Source: Lachnospiraceae bacterium
GTDB lineage: Bacteria > Bacillota > Clostridia > Lachnospirales > Lachnospiraceae
Reading direction: 5' to 3'
DNA length: 12,535 nucleotides
Assembly: GCA_024403585.1 (NCBI GenBank)
Contig: JAKSRN010000026.1
Coordinates: forward strand, 1 to 12,535
Below, piece by piece: positions 5,634 through 12,280 of the stretch (position 1 is the first letter of the stretch; the number at the start of each line of letters is the position of its first letter). Under the pieces are notes generated by a model. It had not been told where the DNA came from, did no database searches, and was given only the letters and a program-made list of their open reading frames with translations. The translations under genes and the position numbers were made by a program.

Positions 5634-6833
5634 ATGATTTATCTGGATAATGCAGCAACAACAAGAACAGCACCACAGGTTCTGGAAGCAATGCTTCCGT
5701 ACTTCTCAGAGTGCTATGGTAATGCTTCCAGCGTTTATAAACTGGGACAGGAGAGTAAAAAGGCTATTACGAAAGCTCGTGAGCAGATCGCGAATGTACT
5801 GGGTGCAAAAACAGATGAGATCTATTTTACAGCCGGCGGAAGTGAGGCTGATAACTGGGCTTTAAAAGCTACATATGAGTTCTATAAAGGAAAAGGAAAT
5901 CATATCATCACAACGAAGATTGAGCATCATGCAATCCTGCATACATGTGAATATCTGGAGCAGAAACGTGGTGCTAAGATCACTTATCTGGATGTGGATG
6001 CAGACGGAATGATCAGTCTGGAGGAGCTGGAGGCAGCTATTACACCTGAGACCATTCTGATCTCTATCATGGCTGCAAACAACGAGATCGGAACCATTGA
6101 GCCGATCAAAGAGATCGGTGCGATCGCTAAAAAGCACGGCGTTCTTTTCCATACAGATGCTGTACAGGCATTTGGCCAGGTACCGATCAATGTTGATGAG
6201 TGTAATATTGATATGCTGAGTTCCTCAGGTCACAAGATCAACGGACCAAAGGGAATCGGTTTCCTTTATATCAGAAAAGGAGTGAAGATCCGTTCCTTTG
6301 TTCATGGCGGAGCACAGGAGAGAAAACGTCGTGCAGGTACAGAGAATGTTCCGGGTATCGTAGGATACGGAGCTGCTGCACAGCTTGCGAACGAGACTAT
6401 GGCAACACGTACTGCAAAAGAAATTGAACTGAGAAACTATCTGATCGGCAGAATCAAGGCAGAGGTTCCAAACTGCAAACTGAACGGACATCCGGAGAAA
6501 CGTCTTCCAAACAATGCAAACTTCAGCTTTGAGTTTATTGAGGGCGAGTCACTTCTGATCATGCTGGATATGGCCGGCATCTGCGGTTCCAGCGGATCTG
6601 CATGTACATCAGGATCCCTGGATCCATCTCATGTACTGATGGCGATCGGTCTCCCTCACGAGATCGCTCACGGATCCCTCAGACTGACTCTTTCTGATGA
6701 GACAACCAAAGAAGACATTGATTTCACTGTAGAGAAAGTAAAAGAGATCGTTGCCCGTCTTCGTAATATGTCCCCTCTGTATGAGGATTACAAGGCAGGA
6801 AAGTCAAAATCCATTATTGAAACAAGATATTAA
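5634..6833 (+). CDS. nifS: Cysteine desulfurase NifS/IscS
   Basis: Pyridoxal-phosphate enzyme that takes sulfur from L-cysteine as an enzyme-bound persulfide and passes it to the scaffold NifU and to MnmA, both encoded next. K201 (SSSGHKINGPKG) binds the cofactor, H99, D175 and Q178 line the site, and the mobile-loop nucleophile is C324 in GSSGSACTSGSLDPSHVL. That long loop is the class I (NifS/IscS) type, unlike SufS. With 399 residues it is close to E. coli IscS (404). The frame stays open upstream to a GTG at 5589 overlapping iscR, but AAGGAG (5620-5625) 8 bases before the ATG at 5634 and the conserved MIYLDNAATT start settle it. NifS and IscS labels are both used for this branch in Clostridia. 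Confidence 0.95.
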   Translation: MIYLDNAATTRTAPQVLEAMLPYFSECYGNASSVYKLGQESKKAITKAREQIANVLGAKTDEIYFTAGGSEADNWALKATYEFYKGKGNHIITTKIEHHAILHTCEYLEQKRGAKITYLDVDADGMISLEELEAAITPETILISIMAANNEIGTIEPIKEIGAIAKKHGVLFHTDAVQAFGQVPINVDECNIDMLSSSGHKINGPKGIGFLYIRKGVKIRSFVHGGAQERKRRAGTENVPGIVGYGAAAQLANETMATRTAKEIELRNYLIGRIKAEVPNCKLNGHPEKRLPNNANFSFEFIEGESLLIMLDMAGICGSSGSACTSGSLDPSHVLMAIGLPHEIAHGSLRLTLSDETTKEDIDFTVEKVKEIVARLRNMSPLYEDYKAGKSKSIIETRY

Positions 6834-6846
6834 AGAATATGAAGAG

Positions 6847-6870
6847 AAGCGGAATAGAACTATCCGTTTT
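6847..6870 (+). other. Hairpin with short U run between nifS and nifU
   Basis: CGGA (6850-6853) pairs with TCCG (6863-6866) plus two inner pairs across a bulged A, and the base is extended by A-T and G-T pairs into TTTT (6867-6870). It could cause partial termination or mark an mRNA processing site in the 92-base gap, lowering or separating downstream expression. The stem is weak, so the call is tentative. Confidence 0.35.
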
Positions 6871-6925
6871 ACAGGCAAAGGTCAGAAGCAGACCGGTCGA
6901 ATAAAGAACAGAAAGGAATATTGAC

Positions 6926-7363
6926 ATGTATAGTGATAAAGTAATCGATCATTTTACCAATCCGAGAAATGTAGGAGAGATTGAGAATGCCAGCGGCGTA
7001 GGAACTGTAGGTAATGCAAAATGCGGAGATATCATGAGAATTTATCTTGATATCGATGAGGCAGGCGTGATCCGGGACTGCAAATTTAAAACATTTGGCT
7101 GTGGTGCAGCAGTTGCAACCAGCAGTATGGCAACAGAACTGGTAAAAGGAAAAACGATCCAGGAGGCACTGGAGATCACCAATAAAGCTGTTATGGAAGC
7201 ACTGGATGGCCTTCCACCGGTAAAAGTACATTGTTCACTTCTGGCAGAGGAAGCAATCCATGCAGCACTTTGGGATTATGCTCAGAAGAACGGGATCGAG
7301 ATTGAAGGACTTGAGAAACCAAAGACGGATATCAGTGAGACTGAAGAAGAGGAAGAGTATTAA
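6926..7363 (+). CDS. nifU: Fe-S cluster scaffold NifU/IscU
   Basis: Scaffold on which NifS sulfur and iron form [2Fe-2S] and [4Fe-4S] clusters. The three ligand cysteines C33 (NAKCGD), C59 (FGCG) and C103 (VHCS) and D35 correspond to C37, C63, C106 and D39 of E. coli IscU. The motif LPPVK (96-100), read by HscA in the Isc system, is kept although no hscA, hscB, fdx or iscA gene follows, so this is a minimal locus. The body ends near residue 130, and a glutamate-rich tail of about 12 residues follows, giving 145 residues against 128 in E. coli. The NifU C-terminal domains of nitrogen fixers are absent. AAAGGA (6912-6917) lies 8 bases upstream. The stop overlaps the mnmA start. Confidence 0.95.
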   Translation: MYSDKVIDHFTNPRNVGEIENASGVGTVGNAKCGDIMRIYLDIDEAGVIRDCKFKTFGCGAAVATSSMATELVKGKTIQEALEITNKAVMEALDGLPPVKVHCSLLAEEAIHAALWDYAQKNGIEIEGLEKPKTDISETEEEEEY

Positions 7364-8445
7364 TGCCGAATAAAAAGGTTGTTGTGGGCATGTCCGGAGG
7401 AGTTGACTCCTCCGTGGCGGCCCTTCTTTTAAAGGAACAGGGATATGATGTGATCGGTGTTACCATGCAGATCTGGCAGGACGAGGATGAGTTTACCCTG
7501 GAAGAGCAGGGGGGCTGCTGCGGACTTTCTGCTGTGGATGATGCAAGAAGAGTGGCTGAGACCATTGGGATCCCTTATTATGTAATGAATTTCAAACAGG
7601 AATTCAAAGCAAGAGTCATGGATTATTTTGCGGAGGAATACCTCAGCGGACGAACTCCGAATCCATGTATTGCATGTAACCGCTATGTGAAGTGGGAAGC
7701 ACTTCTGAACAGAAGCCTTGAGATCGGAGCGGATTACATTGCCACCGGACATTATGCACAGATCCGACAGCTGGAGAACGGCAGATATGCGATCTGTAAT
7801 TCTGTAACTGCAGAAAAAGATCAGACCTATGCACTTTATAATCTGACACAGGAACAGTTATCCCATACATTAATGCCTGTCGGGGCTTACACAAAACCAG
7901 AGATCCGTCAGATTGCAGAAAAAGCAGGGCTGCCGGTTGCTCATAAACATGACAGCCAGGAAATCTGTTTTGTACCGGATAAGGATTATGCTTCTTTTAT
8001 CACAAATTATACGGGCCGCAGTCTCCCGGAAGGAAATTTCGTGGATGAGGCAGGTAACGTCCTGGGACGGCATAAAGGCATTACACATTATACAGTGGGA
8101 CAGAGAAGAGGTCTGGGGCTTCCTATGGGACGAAGAGTTTTCGTGCGGGAACTCCGCATGGATACGAATGAAGTTGTGATCGGAGAGGGAGATCAGGTTT
8201 TCTCCAATGACCTGACTGCAGACCGCATTACTTTTATGGGTGTACCGCCCCTTGCGATTGGTGAGAGCGACAGCTTTATCGGCAAGATCCGATATGGTCA
8301 CAAGGGTTCACCGTGTATTGTTACAAGAACCGGTGAAGACAGCATTCGCTGCAGTTTTGAGGAACCGGTACGTGCGATCACACCTGGTCAGGCCCTTGTT
8401 TTATACAGGGATGGTTACGTGGCAGGCGGAGGAACAATTCGATAA
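7363..8445 (+). CDS. mnmA: tRNA-specific 2-thiouridylase MnmA
   Basis: Thiolates U34 of tRNA for Lys, Glu and Gln to 2-thiouridine, activating the uridine with ATP and using persulfide sulfur from a cysteine desulfurase. The PP-loop SGGVDSS (11-17), the catalytic pair C102 (TPNPCIACN) and C202 (DSQEICFVPD) and the GHYA motif (129-132) are present. A central domain with VGQRRGLG and a C-terminal beta-barrel complete the protein (360 residues; E. coli 368). The ATG overlaps the nifU stop by one base (TAATG), and the purine-rich Glu codons at the end of nifU (about 7348-7356) supply the ribosome binding site, so it is translationally coupled. Its place directly after nifS-nifU supports sulfur supply by NifS. 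No clear terminator follows; only T tracts at 8513-8527 are seen. Confidence 0.95.
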   Translation: MPNKKVVVGMSGGVDSSVAALLLKEQGYDVIGVTMQIWQDEDEFTLEEQGGCCGLSAVDDARRVAETIGIPYYVMNFKQEFKARVMDYFAEEYLSGRTPNPCIACNRYVKWEALLNRSLEIGADYIATGHYAQIRQLENGRYAICNSVTAEKDQTYALYNLTQEQLSHTLMPVGAYTKPEIRQIAEKAGLPVAHKHDSQEICFVPDKDYASFITNYTGRSLPEGNFVDEAGNVLGRHKGITHYTVGQRRGLGLPMGRRVFVRELRMDTNEVVIGEGDQVFSNDLTADRITFMGVPPLAIGESDSFIGKIRYGHKGSPCIVTRTGEDSIRCSFEEPVRAITPGQALVLYRDGYVAGGGTIR

Positions 8446-8531
8446 ATTATGTCTGGGGTAATCTCTTATATGCATAGTGTGTGTAAATGGGAGTTATTAT
8501 AGCATAAATGTGTTTTTTTGGCTTTTTTATC

Positions 8532-8560
8532 TTGTAATTTCGTGCATTTTCATGTACAAT
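8532..8560 (+). promoter_or_regulatory. Promoter for gap
   Basis: TTGTAA (8532-8537), 17 bases, TACAAT (8555-8560), giving a start near 8567 and a leader of about 50 bases. A CATGT/ACATG inverted repeat (8551-8555, 8565-8569) flanks the -10 and could bind a regulator, though it is short. Nothing else is supported between 8446 and 8531. Confidence 0.75.
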
Positions 8561-8617
8561 ACCAACATGTTTTGGTTTTGTTACCTATAGTTTTTATTTT
8601 TTAGGAGGAATTAAAAA

Positions 8618-9631
8618 ATGGCAGTAAGAGTAGCGATTAATGGATTTGGTCGTATCGGTCGTCTGGCTTTCCGTCAGATGTTCGGAGCAGAGGGTTATGA
8701 AGTAGTTGCAATCAATGACCTTACTTCTCCAAAAATGTTAGCTCATCTTCTGAAATATGACTCTTCTCAGGGAAAATATGCTCTGGCTGAGACAGTTTCT
8801 GCAAGCGATGACTCCATCACAGTAGATGGCAAAGAAATCAAAATCTATGCTTTCCCAGATGCAAACAACTGCCCATGGGGAGATCTGAAAGTAGACGTAG
8901 TTCTGGAGTGCTCCGGATTCTACACATCTAAAGCTAAAGCACAGGCTCATATCAACGCTGGTGCTCGTAAAGTAGTTATTTCCGCACCTGCTGGAAATGA
9001 TCTGCCAACAATCGTTTACAATGTAAACCATGACACACTGACAGCTGAGGATACAATCATTTCTGCAGCTTCTTGTACAACAAACTGTCTGGCACCTATG
9101 GCTAAAGCTCTGAACGAGCTGGCTCCAATCAAATCTGGTATCATGTGCACAATCCATGCTTACACAGGCGATCAGATGCCACTTGACGGACCACAGAGAA
9201 AAGGCGATCTGAGAAGATCCCGTGCTTGTGCTATCAACATCGTTCCTAACAGCACAGGTGCTGCAAAAGCTATCGGTCTTGTTATCCCATCCCTGAACGG
9301 CAAACTCATCGGTGCTGCTCAGCGTGTACCAACCCCAACAGGATCTACAACAATCCTTACAGCAGTAGTTGAGGGAACACCATCCAAAGACGAGATCAAC
9401 GAGAAGATGAAAGCATCTGCTACAGAGTCCTTCGGATACAACACAGACGAGATCGTTTCTTCCGATATCATCGGAATGAGATTTGGTTCTCTGTTTGATG
9501 CTACACAGACAATGGTTATGCCACTGGACAACGGAACATCTGAGGTTCAGGTAGTTTCTTGGTATGATAACGAGAACTCCTACACAAGCCAGATGGTTCG
9601 TACAATCAAATACTTCTCTGAGCTTGCTTAA
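8618..9631 (+). CDS. gap: Glyceraldehyde-3-phosphate dehydrogenase
   Basis: Glycolytic enzyme that oxidises glyceraldehyde 3-phosphate to 1,3-bisphosphoglycerate with NAD+. The Rossmann motif NGFGRIGR (8-15) and D34 after beta-2 indicate NAD preference. The nucleophile C153 in SCTTNC and the base H180 are present, and the C-terminus WYDNENSYTSQM is standard. It has 337 residues (E. coli GapA 331). AGGAGG (8603-8608) lies 9 bases before the ATG. Codons are strongly biased (Thr ACA, Glu GAG, Lys AAA, Gly GGT/GGA), as expected of a very highly expressed gene and unlike xerD or the que genes. It has its own promoter and its own strong terminator, so a monocistronic transcript should be abundant. 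Confidence 0.97.
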   Translation: MAVRVAINGFGRIGRLAFRQMFGAEGYEVVAINDLTSPKMLAHLLKYDSSQGKYALAETVSASDDSITVDGKEIKIYAFPDANNCPWGDLKVDVVLECSGFYTSKAKAQAHINAGARKVVISAPAGNDLPTIVYNVNHDTLTAEDTIISAASCTTNCLAPMAKALNELAPIKSGIMCTIHAYTGDQMPLDGPQRKGDLRRSRACAINIVPNSTGAAKAIGLVIPSLNGKLIGAAQRVPTPTGSTTILTAVVEGTPSKDEINEKMKASATESFGYNTDEIVSSDIIGMRFGSLFDATQTMVMPLDNGTSEVQVVSWYDNENSYTSQMVRTIKYFSELA

Positions 9632-9691
9632 TTGTAACTCGGTGCGAAAGCCTGCTTAGCAGGAATAGCAGAGAAAACATTTAGAACCCTG

Positions 9692-9724
9692 AGGGTCCGG
9701 TCTTTTTGGACCGGACCCTTTTTT
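9692..9724 (+). terminator. Strong intrinsic terminator after gap
   Basis: GGGTCCGGTC (9693-9702) pairs with GACCGGACCC (9709-9718) over 10 bp with a TTTTTG loop, followed by six T (9719-9724). A small hairpin CCTGC/GCAGG (9651-9655, 9659-9663) precedes it in the 3' untranslated region. Confidence 0.92.
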
Positions 9725-9728
9725 CGAT

Positions 9729-9793
9729 AACAAGAGCGCAGGTTCTTGTTTTGAAGGTTCCGCAGGGCACAGATCTGTGTTTCCATGCGGAAC
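9729..9793 (+). other. Structured region between gap terminator and pgk
   Basis: Two hairpins follow one another. AACAAGA (9729-9735) pairs with TCTTGTT (9744-9750). GTTCCGCA (9757-9764) pairs with TGCGGAAC (9786-9793) and encloses a perfect 12-base palindrome CACAGATCTGTG (9768-9779). I could not find a convincing -35/-10 pair anywhere from 9725 to 9849, so these may stabilise or process a read-through gap-pgk transcript, or bind a regulator. Confidence 0.55.
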
Positions 9794-9849
9794 ATGTGTC
9801 TTACAGCAAAGACTGCAAGACAACCAAACAGTAAAGGAGATTAGTAATA

Positions 9850-11070
9850 ATGGGTCTTAATAAAAAATCAGTAGATGATCTTACAAACCTTAAAGGAAGA
9901 CGCGTTCTGGTTCGTTGCGATTTCAATGTTCCTCTTAAAGATGGTGTGATCACAGATGAGACACGTATCAATGCAGCACTTCCAACAATCAACAAACTTC
10001 TTGGAGAGGGCGCAAAAGTTATTCTTTGCTCTCATCTTGGAAAAGTTAAAAACGGCCCTAACGAGAAAGAGTCCCTGGCACCGGTTGCTGCAAGACTGTC
10101 TGAGAAACTCGGCAAAGAGGTTAACTTCGTAGCTGATTACAATGTAACAGGTGAGGCTGCTACAGCTGCAGTTGCTGCTATGAACGATGGTGATGTAGTT
10201 CTTCTTCAGAATACACGTTTCCGTGGCGCTGAGGAGACAAAGAACGGCGAGCAGTTCTCTCAGGAGCTGGCTGATCTGGCTGATGATTATGTATGTGACG
10301 CATTTGGTTCTTCTCATAGAGCACATGCATCTGTTGCTGGCGTTACAAAATGCATCACTGCTAAAGGCGGAAGCAATGTTGTTGGATACCTGATGCAGAA
10401 AGAGATCGACTTCCTTGGAAAAGCTGTTGAGAATCCAGTTCGTCCATTCGTAGCTATCCTTGGTGGTGCTAAAGTTGCTGATAAACTGAACGTTATCAAC
10501 AACCTGCTTGAGAAATGTGATACTCTTATCATCGGTGGTGGTATGGCTTACACATTCCTGAAAGCACAGGGTAAAGAGATTGGAAACTCCATGCTGGATG
10601 AGTCTAAGATCGATTACTGTAAAGAGATGATGGAGAAAGCAGCAGCTCTTGGAAAAACTCTGCTTCTTCCTGTAGATACAACTGTTGCAGCTGGATTCCC
10701 TAACCCAATCGATGCTGAGATCGATGTTGAGGTTGTTACAGAGATTCCTGCAGACAAAGAGGGTCTTGATATCGGTACAGAGACAGCTAAACTGTACGCA
10801 GAGGCTGTTAAATCCGCTAAGACTGTTGTTTGGAACGGACCGATGGGTGTATTCGAGAACCCAACACTGGCAGCTGGTACTCTGGCAGTAGCAAAAGCTA
10901 TGGCTGAGACAGAGGCTACAACAATCATCGGTGGTGGAGATTCTGCAGCAGCTGTTAACCAGATGGGAATGGGCGCTCAGATGAGCCACATCTCTACTGG
11001 TGGTGGCGCTTCTCTGGAATTCCTTGAGGGAAAAGAGCTTCCAGGTGTTGCGGCAGCAGACGATAAATAA
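9850..11070 (+). CDS. pgk: Phosphoglycerate kinase
   Basis: Transfers the acyl phosphate of 1,3-bisphosphoglycerate to ADP, making ATP and 3-phosphoglycerate directly after Gap. The N-domain substrate motif RCDFNVP (22-28), the basic patch around R123 and GSSHRAHAS (153-161), GGAKV (205-209), WNGPMGVFE (328-336), the nucleotide loop GGGDS (361-365) and TGGGASLE (383-390) are all present. Two family positions vary: SHLGK at 61-65 where SHLGR is usual, and QNTRF at 120-124 where ENTRF is usual; both are conservative. It has 406 residues, slightly longer than E. coli Pgk (387). AAAGGAG (9833-9839) is 10 bases before the ATG. Glutamate is almost always GAG; I noticed only one GAA, near the 3' end. 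This matches the highly expressed profile of gap. Confidence 0.97.
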   Translation: MGLNKKSVDDLTNLKGRRVLVRCDFNVPLKDGVITDETRINAALPTINKLLGEGAKVILCSHLGKVKNGPNEKESLAPVAARLSEKLGKEVNFVADYNVTGEAATAAVAAMNDGDVVLLQNTRFRGAEETKNGEQFSQELADLADDYVCDAFGSSHRAHASVAGVTKCITAKGGSNVVGYLMQKEIDFLGKAVENPVRPFVAILGGAKVADKLNVINNLLEKCDTLIIGGGMAYTFLKAQGKEIGNSMLDESKIDYCKEMMEKAAALGKTLLLPVDTTVAAGFPNPIDAEIDVEVVTEIPADKEGLDIGTETAKLYAEAVKSAKTVVWNGPMGVFENPTLAAGTLAVAKAMAETEATTIIGGGDSAAAVNQMGMGAQMSHISTGGGASLEFLEGKELPGVAAADDK

Positions 11071-11083
11071 TATAATAGTTAAG

Positions 11084-11099
11084 AATCCCCGCAGGGATT
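11084..11099 (+). other. Small hairpin between pgk and tpiA
   Basis: AATCCC (11084-11089) pairs with GGGATT (11094-11099) around CGCA, with no T run after it. A second weak repeat GATCT/AGATC (11100-11104, 11118-11122) follows. The structure may protect or delimit the upstream mRNA; it is not a terminator, so pgk and tpiA are probably cotranscribed. Confidence 0.45.
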
Positions 11100-11144
11100 G
11101 ATCTATATTATTTAAAAAGATCCATATTAAAGGAGAAGAAAATC

Positions 11145-11897
11145 ATGGCAAGAAGAAAAATTATCGCAGGTAACTGGAAGATGAATATGACTCCAACAGA
11201 GGCTGTTGCTCTTTGTGAGACATTAAAACCACTCGTAGTAAACGATGATGTTGACGTTGTTTTCTGCGTTCCAGCTATCGACATCGTTCCAGTAGCAAAA
11301 GCTGTTGAGGGAACAAATATTGCAGTAGGTGCTGAGAACTTCTACATCGAGGATAAAGGAGCTTACACAGGTGAGATTTCTGCTCCAATGCTTCTGGATG
11401 CAGGTGTTAAATATGTAATCATCGGACATTCTGAGCGTCGTGAGTACTTTGGTGAGGATGATGCATTCCTTAACGCAAAAGTTAAAAAAGCTTTCGCTTC
11501 CGGACTTACACCAATTCTTTGCTGTGGTGAGTCTAAAGAGCTTCGTGAGAGAAATGCATACAAAGATTGGATCAACCTTCAGATCAAAGCTGATCTTGAT
11601 GGAATTACAGCTGAGCAGGTAGCTTCTATGGTTATCGCTTACGAGCCAATCTGGGCTATCGGAACAGGTCTTACAGCTACATCTGATCAGGCACAGGAAG
11701 TTTGTGCAATGATCCGTAACACAATCGCTGAGATGTATGATACAGATACAGCTGAGAAAGTTCGTATCCAGTACGGCGGATCTATGAACGCTGGAAACGC
11801 TGCTGAGCTGCTTGCTAAACCTGACATCGATGGCGGACTGATCGGTGGCGCAGCTCTGAAACCAGACTTCGGAAAGATTGTAAACTACAACAAATAA
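11145..11897 (+). CDS. tpiA: Triosephosphate isomerase
   Basis: Interconverts dihydroxyacetone phosphate and glyceraldehyde 3-phosphate, the substrate of Gap. The catalytic residues N10 and K12 (GNWKMN), H95 (IIGHSERRE) and E167 (AYEPIW) are present, along with the YGGS phosphate motif and the C-terminal GGLIGGAAL. At 250 residues it is a normal length. In the flexible loop 6 the usual GTGKTA reads GTGLTA (L176), a change of the hinge lysine. AAAGGAG (11129-11135) stands 9 bases before the ATG and 74 bases separate it from pgk. It shares the strong codon bias of gap and pgk, and ends the glycolysis block at a strong terminator. Confidence 0.97.
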   Translation: MARRKIIAGNWKMNMTPTEAVALCETLKPLVVNDDVDVVFCVPAIDIVPVAKAVEGTNIAVGAENFYIEDKGAYTGEISAPMLLDAGVKYVIIGHSERREYFGEDDAFLNAKVKKAFASGLTPILCCGESKELRERNAYKDWINLQIKADLDGITAEQVASMVIAYEPIWAIGTGLTATSDQAQEVCAMIRNTIAEMYDTDTAEKVRIQYGGSMNAGNAAELLAKPDIDGGLIGGAALKPDFGKIVNYNK

Positions 11898-11932
11898 TTT
11901 CTGAACACGGAACATGACTGAATAAAAAAGAG

Positions 11933-11969
11933 ACTCCTGTTGAGGCAATGACCTCAACAGGAGTTTTTT
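11933..11969 (+). terminator. Strong intrinsic terminator after tpiA
   Basis: ACTCCTGTTGAGG (11933-11945) pairs perfectly with CCTCAACAGGAGT (11952-11964) over 13 bp with a 6-base loop, followed by six T (11964-11969). A run of A upstream (about 11924-11930) may allow some termination in the reverse direction. Confidence 0.95.
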
Positions 11970-12073
11970 GTGTATATGATGAGCCAAGTGGCTGCGTGTG
12001 CTTGCACACAGGCAGACATTTGGCGAATGTACATCATCGAGACGATCGTCGAGATGGTGTACGAAGTATACAA
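11968..12073 (+). ncRNA. Putative three-way-junction RNA with hammerhead-like core
   Basis: Stem I pairs TTGTGTA (11968-11974) with TATACAA (12067-12073), 7 bp. Stem II is a 17-bp hairpin (11983-12000 with 12005-12024) with one G-A mismatch, a two-base bulge and a CTTG loop. Stem III pairs 12029-12038 with 12053-12062, then tandem G-A mismatches (12039-12040, 12051-12052), then GAC/GTC with a GATC loop. The junction strands are TGATGA (11977-11982) before stem II and GAA (12025-12027) after it, as in the hammerhead ribozyme. However, the base before TGATGA is A where C3 is required, and the 15.1-16.1 pair would be T-G instead of A-T. It may be a decayed or variant hammerhead, another structured RNA, or chance. 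No clear promoter was found for it; stem I uses the end of the tpiA terminator T run, so it would form only in read-through RNA. Confidence 0.35.
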
Positions 12074-12108
12074 GATCGAGTAGGAGTCAGTCTACTCGAT
12101 CTTATTTG
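12072..12108 (+). terminator. Terminator-like hairpin after the structured region
   Basis: AAGATCGAGTAG (12072-12083) pairs perfectly with CTACTCGATCTT (12092-12103), 12 bp with an 8-base loop, followed by ATTTG, a poor U run. It overlaps the end of stem I of the preceding junction by two bases, so the two could compete. It may end the structured RNA or act on read-through from tpiA. A small palindrome ATTTGTGCAAAT (12104-12115) follows. Confidence 0.4.
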
Positions 12109-12194
12109 TGCAAATATAACAAAAAAACATATGGATTTTCGATAATTATTTTATGCTGAAATAATACTTTCTTCACAATCTTTTTATTGAAATG

Positions 12195-12203
12195 TGGTAT
12201 CAT
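12195..12203 (+). promoter_or_regulatory. Possible extended -10 promoter for the acidic protein gene
   Basis: TGG followed by TATCAT (12198-12203) fits the extended -10 pattern TGn-TATAAT; no good -35 lies 16 to 18 bases upstream. The leader would be about 70 bases and contains a small hairpin TTACC/GGTAA (12243-12247, 12255-12259). The stretch from about 12116 to 12194 is AT-rich with nothing else that I can support. Confidence 0.4.
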
Positions 12204-12280
12204 GACAATCGTAGGCTAAAAAAGAATAGTTTATTTACTGAATTACCCCTAAAAGGTAAGAATTGATACAGGTGAATGAC

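Noticed and set aside
9868..10989. A 373-codon open frame antisense to pgk, and a 254-codon one antisense to tpiA (11223-11987)
   Set aside because: Both lie opposite strongly conserved glycolytic genes; the extreme codon bias of those genes removes stops from the opposite strand. The products are Cys/Ser-rich nonsense without ribosome binding sites.
11968..12073. Calling the junction downstream of tpiA an active hammerhead ribozyme
   Set aside because: C3 is replaced by A and the 15.1-16.1 pair is T-G, both expected to abolish normal activity; kept only as a hammerhead-like candidate.
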